This document shows, piece after piece, positions 1 through 9,581 of a DNA stretch of 64,000 bases (positions are counted from its first letter, which is position 1; each line of letters starts with the position of its first letter). The position numbers and the translations under genes were made by a program. The notes under the pieces are model-generated. The model saw nothing but the letters and a program-made list of their open reading frames with translations, was not told the DNA's origin and searched no databases. This stretch comes from Azospirillum soli (GTDB taxonomy: Bacteria > Pseudomonadota > Alphaproteobacteria > Azospirillales > Azospirillaceae): NCBI RefSeq assembly GCF_017876165.1, contig NZ_JAGINQ010000011.1:1-64000 (forward strand), in the 5' to 3' direction.

Positions 1-2
1 GC

Positions 3-119
3 TATCTGGCCGGCACCAACCTGCCGGTCCCGGTGGTCATCGGCGCCATCTTCGTCGTCTGCGTCCTGCTCTTCCGCCGCGGCATCGTCGGCGAGGTGCT
101 TCACCGCTGGCGTCGGTAA
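3..119 (+). CDS. C-terminal end of a branched-chain amino acid ABC transporter permease (LivM-like), cut by the window edge
   Basis: Only the last 38 residues are present, ending in a TAA at 117-119. They form one hydrophobic segment (PVVIGAIFVVCVLLF) followed by a basic tail with the RRGIVGEVL pattern, which is how LivM/LivH-type inner-membrane permeases for leucine, isoleucine and valine uptake commonly end. The family call rests on this short tail alone, so another polytopic permease is possible. The partner ABC subunits would lie to the left, outside the window. Confidence 0.45.
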   Translation, partial: YLAGTNLPVPVVIGAIFVVCVLLFRRGIVGEVLHRWRR

Positions 120-197
120 GCGGCGTTCGTCGTCAAGTGTCCGAACGGCTGGCGTTGCCGGCTTCTCCAAACAGATCGCGGAACATTGGGGCAGGAT

Positions 198-1406
198 ATG
201 ATGTCAGGACCAGCCGATATCAGCGATTCGTTGCACACCGATGCCGTCACGGGGGGAACCCTCGCCCTGCTGCGCCAGCCGGTCGTTCACTATGGGGCGC
301 CGCTCCGTGCCACCCTGACCCGGTTGGTTGCGGAGCGTGGATGCGCGCGGGTGCTGCCCGTCGTGACCGGCTCGCTGTCCCGCCATCCGATGGTCGAAGA
401 GGCGCTTGGGGCGCTGGCCCCGGCCGCGCTGCCGATCTTCAGCGACCTGAAACCGCACACGCCGTTCGACGTGGTGCTGGCCCTGGCGGAGACAATCGCC
501 TCGACGCGGCCCGACCTGATCGTGGTGATCGGCGGCGGCAGCGCGCTCGACGCAGCCAAGGTTGGCGCGCTCGCGGCAAAGGCCGGGGCGGCCGATCGGG
601 AGGCGCTGCTGGAACTCCGGTCGGTGCCCGGTCCCCATGGCGAGATGAGGCCATCGCCGGTCCATCGCGACGTTCCCATCGTGGCCGTGCCCACGACGCT
701 GTCGGCGGCGGAGTTCGGCATGATCGGCGGAGCGACCGACACCGCGACCGGCATCAAGCACATCTTCAAGTCGGACACGCTGGCGCCCGATATCGTGGTG
801 TTCGATCCCTGGCTGTCCGGCGCGACACCGCAGGACCTGTGGCTGTCCACCGGAGTCCGGGCGCTTGATCACGCCATTGAAACGATCCTGTCCCGCGATG
901 CCAGCCCCTACACCGACGCGCTGGCGTTGCGTGGCCTGACGTTGTTGTCCGACGGACTCCGCCGGTCGCACGCGCAAGCGGAGGACGTGGCGGCGCGGCA
1001 CCTCTGCCAACTGGGCGTCTGGCTCGCCGCCTGCGGCATCGGACGTATCCGCTATGGGGCCAGCCACGGCCTCGGACATCAGCTCGGCGCCTTGGCCGGT
1101 GTTCCGCACGGCCTGACCTCCTGCGTGCTGCTGCCGGCGGTCCTTGCCTTTAACCAGCCGGTGTCGGCCGACCGACAGGCCTGGATCGCCGAAGCCTGCG
1201 GCGGAGCCGGTCTGCCTGCGGCGGACGCCGTGCGGGCGTTGATCGCCTCGCTGGGCTTGCCGACCCGCCTTTCGGAGTTGGGGGTGGCGAAGGACGTTCT
1301 CCCGCGCGTCGCGGAAAGCGCGCTCGGCAACGCGTTCGTAAAGGCCAACCTGCGGCCGGTCCTCTCCGTCCCGGACGCCCTAGAGATCCTTCAGGCAGCT
1401 TTTTAA
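198..1406 (+). CDS. Iron-containing alcohol dehydrogenase family protein, maleylacetate reductase-like branch
   Basis: About 402 residues, the usual size for the family, which reduces or oxidises carbonyl/alcohol pairs with NAD(P)H. The nucleotide-binding GGGSALD segment is near residues 112-118. The metal-site region reads TGVRALDHAIE (about 218-228): the family aspartate four residues before His225 is Arg221 here, while H225, H290, H294 and H304 (SHGLGH, VPHG) are kept. Loss of that aspartate is known from maleylacetate reductases, which work without iron. ATG codons stand at 198 and 201 after an AGGA; a TTG at 186 is an alternative start. No pathway partners are adjacent, so the substrate is unknown. 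Confidence 0.75.
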   Translation: MMSGPADISDSLHTDAVTGGTLALLRQPVVHYGAPLRATLTRLVAERGCARVLPVVTGSLSRHPMVEEALGALAPAALPIFSDLKPHTPFDVVLALAETIASTRPDLIVVIGGGSALDAAKVGALAAKAGAADREALLELRSVPGPHGEMRPSPVHRDVPIVAVPTTLSAAEFGMIGGATDTATGIKHIFKSDTLAPDIVVFDPWLSGATPQDLWLSTGVRALDHAIETILSRDASPYTDALALRGLTLLSDGLRRSHAQAEDVAARHLCQLGVWLAACGIGRIRYGASHGLGHQLGALAGVPHGLTSCVLLPAVLAFNQPVSADRQAWIAEACGGAGLPAADAVRALIASLGLPTRLSELGVAKDVLPRVAESALGNAFVKANLRPVLSVPDALEILQAAF

Positions 1407-1408
1407 AA

Positions 1409-1448
1409 GCAGATCGCGACCGGCCCTTTCGGGCCGGTCGCGATCTGC
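1409..1448. terminator. Perfect 18-bp hairpin between convergent genes
   Basis: Bases 1409-1426 are exactly complementary to 1431-1448, leaving a TTTC loop. It starts 3 bases after the dehydrogenase stop and ends 2 bases before the stop codon of the convergent RTX gene, so it probably ends transcription from both sides. Confidence 0.8.
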
Positions 1449-1449
1449 G

Positions 1450-3564
1450 TCAGCCCGTCACGAACCAAATGGATTGCACCTGATCGCGGCGGACCCCCGC
1501 GAGCGTCACATCATCGTTGCTGGAGAAGACGATCACCGCGTCTCCGGCGCCGTTGGCGGTCAGCGTGTAGGTCAGCCCGCCCTTCAGCTGGATGCGGTCG
1601 CCCTCGGCGGCGTTGAAGTCGGTGATCACGTCGTGCCCGTCGCCGAGCCCCCCGGCGAAGCGCTGCCCGAAGACGAACACGTCCGCCCCGCCACCGCCGG
1701 TCAGGGTGTCGTTGCCCAGATCGCCGAACAGCAGGTCGTCGCCCAAGTCACCGAACAGAAGATCGTCGTCGCGCCCGCTGTACAGCGTGTCGTTGCCCAT
1801 CCCGCCGTACAGCGTATCGGCCCCCATGTTGCCGAACAGAAGGTCGCTGCCCGTGTTGCCGAAGACGAGATCGGCACCATCGCCACCTGACAGTGTGTCG
1901 TTGTCGGCACCGCCTGTCAGTGCATCGTCGCCCAAATCCCCGTTCACGACGTCGCTTCCGTCGTCTCCGAACAGCGCGTCGTTGTCGCGCCCGCCATACA
2001 GGGTGTCGTTGTCCCGGCCCCCGTACAGGGTGTCCGCGCCCGTGTTGCCGAACAGCACATCGGCGCCGGTGTTGCCGAGCAGCAGGTCGTTGTCGCTGCC
2101 GCCGAACAGGGTGTCGTGGTCCTCCCCGCCCTGGACGGTGTCGTTGCCCTCGTCGCCGTACAGCACATCGTTGCCGGTCTTGGAGCCGACGAAGTCGTCG
2201 CCGCCGCCGCCGTGCAGCGTGTCGTCGTCAGCCCCCAGCACGATGTACTGGCTGGCGCCGTCGCCCCAGACGCTCTGCGAGCCCTCGCCGCCGGTCACCC
2301 GCGCCGCGCCGATCACCGCCGCGAACTCGACGTTCTGCAACTGGATCTCGGAGCCACTGGGCAGGTTGCGGGTGTCGATGACCAGCGCGGTGGTCGGCCC
2401 GGCGCCGGCCGGGGTGCCGGTGATGACCAGCGGTGTACCCGGCGCGGTGGCGCCGGGGGCGGTGGTCGGGACGATGGTCTGGACCAGCAGGGGCGCGTCG
2501 GCCGGCAGGCCCTGCAGGAAGCCCGAGCCGCCGCCGGTGAGCTGGGCCTGATCGGCCGAGCCGGCGGTGGTGCGCGTCTGGATCTCGCGGATCAGGTCGC
2601 TGAGCGAGGAGCCGGCCGCCTTGGGGGCGCCGGAGCCGCTCACCGTCAGGCCGAAGCCGGTCGGCACCTGGGCGGTCAGCAGGTTGGCGCCGCCGCCGGT
2701 GACCAGCGGGATGTCGGCCATGTTGTTGTTGCCGACTTGGTCGGTGCGGGATGCGGTGACCACCGGGATCGTGATCGTCTGCGAGGTCGTGCCGTCGCTG
2801 TTGGTCACCGAGCCGGTCTGCACCGGAACGCCGTCAACCGTGGTCGGGCTCGGGGGCGTCGGGTCCGATGTCGGTGGAGGCGGGGGCGCGGCCGTGATAA
2901 AGCTGTAGGTGCTGCCGGTCACGGCCGTGTTGAAGTTGCCACGACCGTCGTTGAACGCACCGTCCTGTATTTCCAGATAGTAGACTGTCGAATAATCGAG
3001 ATCGGCGGTTGGGTTGATGGTGACGGTGCTGCCATTGATCGCGACCGGGCCGAAATCCGCGGCAGTGAAGGTTTCGATCTCCGCATGGTCGGACAGCCGC
3101 TTGAGCGTGATCGCGCCGCCGCTGCCGTTCACCGCTTCACTGAAGGTGAGCACGAGGTCGGCGCTGACCGGTACACTCCCACTGTTGACGCTGACAAGTT
3201 CCGGGGGGATGAGGTCGGCTTCGGTCGTGAAGTTGAAGGACGTGCTGCCGCTCAGTCCCTCGAAGGGCGAACCGTCAGTTTCGCTGAAGAACGCGAACTG
3301 ATCGACTTCCAGGTAGTAGGCCGTCGCGTAATCGAGATCGGCGGTGGGGTCGATGATGACGGTGCTGCCGGATATAGTGACGCGGCTCGCATCCGTCGCC
3401 GCGAACGTCTCGACGACCGAATCGTTGTCGACCCGCCTGAGCGTGATGGTGCCGCCGCTGCCATACACCGGATCAGACAACCAGAGCTCCAGGTTGGCTC
3501 CAATTTGAACGTCGGTAGCGTCGTCTGACGGATTTGATCCGTCAAATTGTAGAGTCGCGACCAC
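1450..3564 (-). CDS. Secreted Ig-like/RTX calcium-binding surface protein
   Basis: 704 residues from a GTG start preceded by AAGGAG. The N-terminal third holds two tandem copies, about 110 residues each, of a bacterial Ig-like (SbsA/Big_5-type) domain; both share a GSGG(A/T)ITL core and a PTADLDY motif. A proline-rich linker (about 225-240) and a threonine/glycine-rich middle follow. Residues about 450-640 are GGxGxDxLxG nonapeptides that fold as calcium-binding beta-rolls, with a typical C-terminal ADVFVFG...DVITDF segment. RTX proteins leave through type I secretion using an uncleaved C-terminal signal, so an extracellular adhesin or matrix protein is inferred. No exporter is adjacent; the one at 28-31 kb is a candidate. 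Confidence 0.8.
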   Translation of the reverse strand: MVATLQFDGSNPSDDATDVQIGANLELWLSDPVYGSGGTITLRRVDNDSVVETFAATDASRVTISGSTVIIDPTADLDYATAYYLEVDQFAFFSETDGSPFEGLSGSTSFNFTTEADLIPPELVSVNSGSVPVSADLVLTFSEAVNGSGGAITLKRLSDHAEIETFTAADFGPVAINGSTVTINPTADLDYSTVYYLEIQDGAFNDGRGNFNTAVTGSTYSFITAAPPPPPTSDPTPPSPTTVDGVPVQTGSVTNSDGTTSQTITIPVVTASRTDQVGNNNMADIPLVTGGGANLLTAQVPTGFGLTVSGSGAPKAAGSSLSDLIREIQTRTTAGSADQAQLTGGGSGFLQGLPADAPLLVQTIVPTTAPGATAPGTPLVITGTPAGAGPTTALVIDTRNLPSGSEIQLQNVEFAAVIGAARVTGGEGSQSVWGDGASQYIVLGADDDTLHGGGGDDFVGSKTGNDVLYGDEGNDTVQGGEDHDTLFGGSDNDLLLGNTGADVLFGNTGADTLYGGRDNDTLYGGRDNDALFGDDGSDVVNGDLGDDALTGGADNDTLSGGDGADLVFGNTGSDLLFGNMGADTLYGGMGNDTLYSGRDDDLLFGDLGDDLLFGDLGNDTLTGGGGADVFVFGQRFAGGLGDGHDVITDFNAAEGDRIQLKGGLTYTLTANGAGDAVIVFSSNDDVTLAGVRRDQVQSIWFVTG

Positions 3565-3932
3565 GCCTCCAGCACTCCTTGCTATGAAGAACTGTTATTC
3601 CCCAATGCCGTGCCGGCAATGAGGCAAAGAATTCCAGGAAAATTTATTTCTCAACGAGAGACTTATCAATAATAAAATTGTAAATGCGGTGTTAACATTT
3701 AAGACCGTACGAAAATTGAGAGAGTTACATTCCGTTTCAATTGGCCGTAATTGCGCCTGTTCTCTGTACTAAATTCTCGCCTCTGTTGAGTGGGCGCGGA
3801 TTTTCGAAAGCCGAAGGCGTGGTGTAGACAGCCAAAAATTGTGGGCGAGCGCATGGTGGTCCGGCTTTTGGCTCGGCCTTTTGGCTCGGCGTTCGACGGA
3901 TGGACCACCAATCGCTTTTGGGGCGCGTCGGA
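3565..3932. other. AT-rich intergenic region upstream of the Ig-like/RTX gene
   Basis: The stretch from about 3600 to 3790 is far more AT-rich than anything nearby and presumably carries the promoter of the minus-strand RTX gene. Overlapping short frames here have no ribosome binding site or coding character. A short imperfect direct repeat (cttttggctcggc) lies at about 3865-3890. No confident operator or terminator was found. Confidence 0.5.
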
Positions 3933-6900
3933 CTACTCCCGAACGTGCAGGATCTCGACATCGGGCAGGCCCCAGCACGACACGCCCATGTCCTTGGCCA
4001 TCATCGCCAACCCTTCGGTCTCGATGTAACCACGGTAGCTGAAGGCCGGGAACACCAGCCCTTCCCGGTGCAGTGCTGCGCGCACCAGCAGCATGGTGCC
4101 GCCGACGCCGTCGAGCCGGACCGGCCCCTGCCCCCGGAGTTCGTGGAGGTAGCGCCGTCCGACGCCGCGCGGCGGCTGGATCAGCCCATTGACCCAATGC
4201 CGGGGATCGGTCGCCGCCGCCTCGTCGGTGAACTGGAAGCTGTTGAGGTCGAAACTCGGCCCGCCGGGTTCGGTGACGCAGTTCGGCGTCACGATGTCGT
4301 GCCCGGTGTCGAGCAGCCGCGTCAGCACGTCCGGGGGGAAATCGACGACGTCGGCATCGATCCACAAGGCCCACTGCTCGTCGCGCAACGCGCCGGTGAG
4401 CAGCCGGTTGCGGGCGCGGGCGATCGTCGCACGGCGCAGCCCCTGGACCTCGGGCTTCCAGCGTGGGCCGGACAGACGGACGCCGAAATCGTGCCGGTGC
4501 AACTCGACCCGGCGATAGCGCGTACGGAGTTCCTCCAGCCGGCCGTCGAGATACGCGGAGGACCCGTCCTCGCTGTCTCCCTCCAGGAACGCCAGAGACA
4601 GACGGTCGCGCGGGTGGTCGAGACGGTCGAGCGCCGCGAGGTAGGCGGGCAGGTGGCGGCGGGCGTTCTTCACCGGGGTGAGGACCAGAACCGTCGGCGG
4701 TTCCGGGCACTGCGGGGCGGCCAAGGGAACCGCGACCGGGCGCCGCAGACGGTCGCCGGCCCGGCGGTGTTCGAGCGCCACCGCGATGCGTTCCCGCATG
4801 CGCTTGCCCACGGCCTCGGCCGAAAGCGTCGCCCGTACATGCGCCGCCGCGCGGCGGCCGACCTCCCGCGCCTCCTCCGGCTCGGCCGCGATAGTGCGCA
4901 GAAGGTCCGCCGCGACGGACAGGTCGGGTTCGGCCCACAGGGTGCCCCGGGGGTAATAGCCCTCGTCGGCCTCGGTCGTGATGAGGCGGTAGGGAACCGA
5001 GTAGGCGCAGTCCGGCGCCATGAAATCCAGGTTTCCGGAATAGCCGGTGGCGATGACCGGTTTCGCGAAGTGCATCGCCTCGGCGATGGTCAACCCGAAG
5101 CCTTCGGAACGGTGCAGGGAGACGTAGGCGTCGCAGGTGGCCAGCAGGGCCAGCGCCGCCTCCCGGCTTTCGCTGCCTTCGCGCAGGATGATCGACGGGC
5201 GCCCTTCGGCGGCGGCCAGCAGGCGCGCCCGGTTCGCGGCCGACAGGGTGCGCGCCTTGATCACCAGCACCGCGCGCCCGTCATCCTGCGGGAACGCTTG
5301 CTTGAAGGCCTCAATCAGGCCGAGCGGGTTCTTCCGGGTGAAGCCGCTCAACTCGTCGAAGGAGAAGGCGAACAGGAAGCCCGTCTCGGGCAGGCCGAGG
5401 TCGCGCCGCGTCAAGGCCGGCACCGGCGGGGCGACGACGTGGGGCATCACCACCACCGGCACTGGCGCCTGGACAGCCAAGCTCTCGGCGGCGAAGCGGC
5501 TTGGCACCCAAATCTCGTCGAACAGGGCGTAGGCCCGCCGCCAGGACTCCGGGAAGGTCGTCGAGCTTTCCCAGGCCCAGCAGCCGATGGCGAGGCGGTC
5601 CTGGAACAGTGTCTGGCTGAGCGGTCCCGCCTTCCCCCAGCGGGCGGCGTCCAAAAGCGCGTCCGGGTTGGTGTGGACGATGGTGACGGGATGATCCGGC
5701 ATGACCCTGGCCGCCGGGGCCGGACGGTCGAGATCGACGGCGGTCGTCGGCACGCCGGCCGCCGCCAAGGCTTCCAGAGTGCCGAGTGCGGCGGTGCCCA
5801 GGCCGACCGGGGCGCAGAGGTGGCCGAACACGGCCGCGTTGGGACCGGGCTCGGGCTCCGGCTTGGGTTCGGGCTTGTGTTCAGGCTTGGGGGCGGGCGC
5901 CGGAATGGCGGCGTAGCGTTGCGTGAAATGCAGGCTGCGCGTGGTGAAGCCGCACCAGTAATCGACCACGCTGCCGAGATCGAGCGCGATGCCGCCCTGC
6001 TCCTTGATACGCTTGCAGTACATCTTGCCGAGGAAACCGGCGGCGACCAGGACGACCTGCCCCGGCTCGTCGACGGTCAGCGTCTCCATCAGCCGCTCGT
6101 AGGCGGTCGGGAAGTGCGGTTCTCTCTCCCCGTAGCGGAAGATGCCGCCGTATTTGGTTTCGTGCGGGATGAGGTGGACGCGGCTGACGGTCAGCCCGAA
6201 ACGCTCGGCCAGCCGCTCCGGCAGCGTGGGGTGGCAGGTCACCACGGCCACGCGCCGGATCGTCGCGAACAGGCGCTCGTACAGGCCCCAGGCCGACAGG
6301 TCGGCGTGGATGTGGCAGGAGGTGATCGCCTGCGTCGGCGCGAACAGGCCATTCCCGCCCGTCAACAGGTTGCGGATGACGGTCAGCAGCCCGCGATAGT
6401 CGTGCCAGCTGTGATAGAGGTCGGCGGCGGTGGGAACCGGCAGGCTGTAGCACAGGCGCGACAGATCCGGGATCCCGACCACGTCGGCGTTGCGGACCGC
6501 CGCCTGGAGGGCGTCGGACAGCACGTCGGCGGCGGCGCCGGTCAGGCGCGGCTCGCCCCACCAGATGCACTGGGTCGCGGCGCGGTCGGCCTCCGCGAAA
6601 GCGGCGTGTTCCGCCGGATAGGGCAGGAAGTTGCCTTCCCCGTCGCCAAGCCGGATCAGGCTGAAGGGGCGGCGCGCCTCGTAGCTGTCCAGGATGCGGG
6701 CGACCACCGCCTCGGCCTGCGACCGCCGCCAGCCGGTATCGACGTCGAAGGCCGGGTACAGGTCGCGCAGGCGCTGGACCATGTCCACCAGACCCCGCAC
6801 GGCCTCGCGCCAATGGCCGAGCGGGATCCTCGGGTCGCCCGAGGCGGCGAGCGCGCGCAGCGCGGTTGCGGCATCGTCTCCGCCTTCCCGCCTCAGCCGC

Positions 6901-9428
6901 TCGAACACCGCCAGCAGGCGCATCTTCACCGCGCGCACGTCGGTGAGCGGCATCCCGTCCACGGCCTTCAGGATGGCTTCGACGCCGGCCGGGCCTTCGG
7001 CCTGCGCCACCGCTTCGGCGATGAGCGTCAACAGATCGGGCGACAGGATCGCCAGCCCATGGCGGTGCCACAGGTCGATCAGTTGCGCGCGCGTGCCCTC
7101 GCCGATGCCCTGCGGGGCGTGGGCGCAGGCAACCGCCTGGGCCCAGGCCGGCAGCGCGCCGTCCGGTTCCGGCGGGGCCAGCAGGGCGGCGGCCTTCGCG
7201 GTGTCGCCGTGCGTGGTCTGCGCGGCGTGGAAATACAGATTGCGCAGGGTCGGGTTGGCCTCGACCACGTCGAGATGCTCGTCGAGCAGCGCGAGCAGGG
7301 CCGCCCCGTGATGGCGCCTCTGCAACAGCATGGCGCGCGCCAGGACCGTATCGGCCCGGCCGAGATGCGGCGCGGAGTCCGCGAGGAGTTTCTCGGCCTC
7401 GTTGAGCCGTCCAAGCTCGCATAGCGCGGTCAGCAGCCCGACGATCGCCTGCGCCGAGGTGGGGGTGTGGGCGAGAACCGTCTGCCAGCGCTGGCGCGCG
7501 GTCTCCCAGTCGCGGCGGCGGGCGGCGGCTTCGGCAAGGCCGATGGCGCCGAGGGGCGGCTGCGGCTGGCGGCGCGCCACCTCGGCGAACAGCGCCTCGG
7601 CTTCCTCGAACCGGCCGATGTCGAGCAGCGTCTGGGCGTATCCGAGCATTCCCGGCCAGTGTTCCGGAAAGGCCGCCAGCGTGGCTTCCCAGCGCTTCAG
7701 CGCCTCCAGCCACTGGCGCCGGCGCGCCGCCACGCGGGCGAGCCCGTCCAGCCCGAAGGGTTCCTTCGGGTGGGCGGCGCACAGGTCCCGGAACGCCGCT
7801 TCGGCCTCCTCCAGACGGTCGAGCTGCATGAGGGCACCGGCGCGCCGGGCCTTGGCGCTGGGGTTCGCCGGATTGGCGTCCAAAATGGCCGTCGCTTCCG
7901 ACAGGATGCGCTCCCAGGCCGCGCCCCGGCCGGTATTGGGCCGGGAGGGGGCCGGAGGGCGGAGGCGGGCGTACGCGTCCAAGGGCAGCCGCTTGGCCAG
8001 TTCAGCCAAGACGGCCCGATAGCGCTCGCCCAGCCAGCGGTGCGCGGCGCTCTCCCAATGGGCGTCGAAATGATCGCCGCCGAAGGTGTTGCGGCCGTGC
8101 GCGACGTAGAGATAGAGGCGCGGCTCGTCGAGGTGCGCGACGCGGACGGTCCGCAGCAGCTCATCGACGGCCGGGGTGTCCTCGCCACGGCGCAGGGCGG
8201 GGTAGCGGGGCAGCACCGCCTTCTCGCACAGCAGCGAACCTTCCCAGGCCCGCCGCCCCGAAATGGCCAACCGTCCGGCGTCGGGCCACCAGATCGTCCA
8301 CCGGCTGAGCATGCAGGCGCGCGCCCGCGCGCCCAGCAGCGCCGCCACCTGCAATTCCAGGCGCAACGGGTCGTAGAGGTCGTCGTCGTCCCACTGGCAG
8401 ACGTGGGAGCCCTTCGCCAGATCGACGGCGCGGTTGCGCGCTTCCCCCAGTGTCGGCGCGGGCGTGGGCGAGCGCTCGATGACGATGCGCGGGTCGCCGA
8501 GTGCGGCCACATGGCCGACCAGCCGGTCGTCGCGGCTGTCGTCGATGATGACCAGTTGCCGGTTCGGATAGCTCTGCCGCAGAAAGCAGTCGATGGACAG
8601 GCGGGCCTGTTCGAAGCGGTCGCGCGTCACCATCAGACAGGACACCAGCGGCCTGTTGTCGGACGGCTCGGCGGCCCCCGCGAGCGGCCCGCTCCCCTCG
8701 CTGAGATTGAGGCGCAGCCGGCGCGGCCGTTTGGCTTCGAACGCCGCCTCTCCAAGGAACCAGGTGCCGTCCCAGTGGTGCAGCGCGTGGGCGTCGCGGG
8801 TGGCCGCCTCCCAATGCGCGATGTCGAACAGGCGGCCTTCCAAGCACTCCATCTTGTCCACCGGGTAGACGGTCTCGGCCGGCAGCAGGGTCACCGGCTC
8901 CGGTCCCCGGTAATCCTCGTAGGCCCGCGTCAGCAGGAATGGTCCGGTCGCGTCGAGCACGTCTGCCTCGCCGGCGTTGCGCCGGATGTGGCCCAGCACA
9001 TGGTCCCAGAAGGGATGCTCGGGGACCGAGGCGATCAGCGACGGGCAGAGCACGCGCTCCATGCGCCGCTGCACAGCCTTGCCGAGCGCCAGATGGGACG
9101 CCGGTTCGAGGCCGATGGCGAAGGAGCTGGTCCCGAGCAGCCCGTCGATCGGCTTGAAGCATTCGAAGTCGAGATCGACGTACAAACCGCCATGGCGCTT
9201 CAGGATCAGGTAGCGGGCCAGGTCGGCGCGGCAGATCGGCTGCGCGTATCCCTCGAACACCGGCAGGAGTTCGGGAAAGTCCCGCGTCACGAAGGCGGCG
9301 ATGTCCGCGTCGGTCCACAGCCGGTACTCCCATGTCGGGTGCCGCGCGAGCCAGCTCTGCCGGAGCGTTTCGAACCGCGCGGGAATGGCCGCCGTCTTCC
9401 AGAGTTGGTGAAGAATTTTCGGAATCAC
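3933..9428 (-). CDS. Giant 1831-residue multi-module glycosyltransferase (GT32-like, GT2-like, TPR, GT-D-like, GT4-like, Anp1-like)
   Basis: GTG start. Modules in order: residues 1-230, OCH1/GT32-like (IPKILHQLW, GGLYVDLD with the DxD at 85-87). 258-480, GT2-like (VSCLMVTRD, DDSRD, WDDDD at 346-350). 500-760, TPR-like helical repeats. 920-1165, a GT-D-like fold with RLGDGEG (DxE at 929-931). A proline/lysine/glutamate linker at 1176-1196. 1198-1550, GT4/GT-B-like (HRSEGFGLTIAEAM). 1578-1831, resembling the fungal Anp1/GT62 family (DGVGGTML, ETEGLAMMAKDMG, with WIDAD at 1689-1693). Each module keeps its diagnostic motif, so this looks like an assembly line adding several sugars to one acceptor. 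It has no signal peptide or membrane helix and is probably cytoplasmic. The acceptor is unknown. Downstream of the GT8-like gene, same strand. Confidence 0.85.
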   Translation of the reverse strand: MIPKILHQLWKTAAIPARFETLRQSWLARHPTWEYRLWTDADIAAFVTRDFPELLPVFEGYAQPICRADLARYLILKRHGGLYVDLDFECFKPIDGLLGTSSFAIGLEPASHLALGKAVQRRMERVLCPSLIASVPEHPFWDHVLGHIRRNAGEADVLDATGPFLLTRAYEDYRGPEPVTLLPAETVYPVDKMECLEGRLFDIAHWEAATRDAHALHHWDGTWFLGEAAFEAKRPRRLRLNLSEGSGPLAGAAEPSDNRPLVSCLMVTRDRFEQARLSIDCFLRQSYPNRQLVIIDDSRDDRLVGHVAALGDPRIVIERSPTPAPTLGEARNRAVDLAKGSHVCQWDDDDLYDPLRLELQVAALLGARARACMLSRWTIWWPDAGRLAISGRRAWEGSLLCEKAVLPRYPALRRGEDTPAVDELLRTVRVAHLDEPRLYLYVAHGRNTFGGDHFDAHWESAAHRWLGERYRAVLAELAKRLPLDAYARLRPPAPSRPNTGRGAAWERILSEATAILDANPANPSAKARRAGALMQLDRLEEAEAAFRDLCAAHPKEPFGLDGLARVAARRRQWLEALKRWEATLAAFPEHWPGMLGYAQTLLDIGRFEEAEALFAEVARRQPQPPLGAIGLAEAAARRRDWETARQRWQTVLAHTPTSAQAIVGLLTALCELGRLNEAEKLLADSAPHLGRADTVLARAMLLQRRHHGAALLALLDEHLDVVEANPTLRNLYFHAAQTTHGDTAKAAALLAPPEPDGALPAWAQAVACAHAPQGIGEGTRAQLIDLWHRHGLAILSPDLLTLIAEAVAQAEGPAGVEAILKAVDGMPLTDVRAVKMRLLAVFERLRREGGDDAATALRALAASGDPRIPLGHWREAVRGLVDMVQRLRDLYPAFDVDTGWRRSQAEAVVARILDSYEARRPFSLIRLGDGEGNFLPYPAEHAAFAEADRAATQCIWWGEPRLTGAAADVLSDALQAAVRNADVVGIPDLSRLCYSLPVPTAADLYHSWHDYRGLLTVIRNLLTGGNGLFAPTQAITSCHIHADLSAWGLYERLFATIRRVAVVTCHPTLPERLAERFGLTVSRVHLIPHETKYGGIFRYGEREPHFPTAYERLMETLTVDEPGQVVLVAAGFLGKMYCKRIKEQGGIALDLGSVVDYWCGFTTRSLHFTQRYAAIPAPAPKPEHKPEPKPEPEPGPNAAVFGHLCAPVGLGTAALGTLEALAAAGVPTTAVDLDRPAPAARVMPDHPVTIVHTNPDALLDAARWGKAGPLSQTLFQDRLAIGCWAWESSTTFPESWRRAYALFDEIWVPSRFAAESLAVQAPVPVVVMPHVVAPPVPALTRRDLGLPETGFLFAFSFDELSGFTRKNPLGLIEAFKQAFPQDDGRAVLVIKARTLSAANRARLLAAAEGRPSIILREGSESREAALALLATCDAYVSLHRSEGFGLTIAEAMHFAKPVIATGYSGNLDFMAPDCAYSVPYRLITTEADEGYYPRGTLWAEPDLSVAADLLRTIAAEPEEAREVGRRAAAHVRATLSAEAVGKRMRERIAVALEHRRAGDRLRRPVAVPLAAPQCPEPPTVLVLTPVKNARRHLPAYLAALDRLDHPRDRLSLAFLEGDSEDGSSAYLDGRLEELRTRYRRVELHRHDFGVRLSGPRWKPEVQGLRRATIARARNRLLTGALRDEQWALWIDADVVDFPPDVLTRLLDTGHDIVTPNCVTEPGGPSFDLNSFQFTDEAAATDPRHWVNGLIQPPRGVGRRYLHELRGQGPVRLDGVGGTMLLVRAALHREGLVFPAFSYRGYIETEGLAMMAKDMGVSCWGLPDVEILHVRE

Positions 9429-9581
9429 GCGACGGCACCGTCGATCTGGTTCATGGGCGGGAAGGCCTGGTGGCAGCGGTATGGCACCACCGTCCGAATA
9501 GCGGCCAGCGATAGATTTTGTCCAACGGAGTCGCCCCGGAGTCCCCGGAAACCGAACACGGCGCCGTCGCGGACAGGGCGT

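Noticed and set aside
1700..2220. Regular short repeats looking like a CRISPR array
   Set aside because: The period is 27 bases without unique spacers and it encodes RTX nonapeptides in frame. The same holds for 26980-27580.
3699..3961. Overlapping 70-codon frames left of the giant glycosyltransferase
   Set aside because: They overlap each other in different frames, lack initiation signals and lie in AT-rich promoter-like sequence.
3900..7424. Very long plus-strand open frame (1174 codons) opposite the giant glycosyltransferase
   Set aside because: Arginine/glycine/glutamine-rich shadow of a GC-rich gene; the minus-strand frame has recognisable catalytic motifs throughout. A similar 1008-codon shadow at 7467-10493 is rejected for the same reason.
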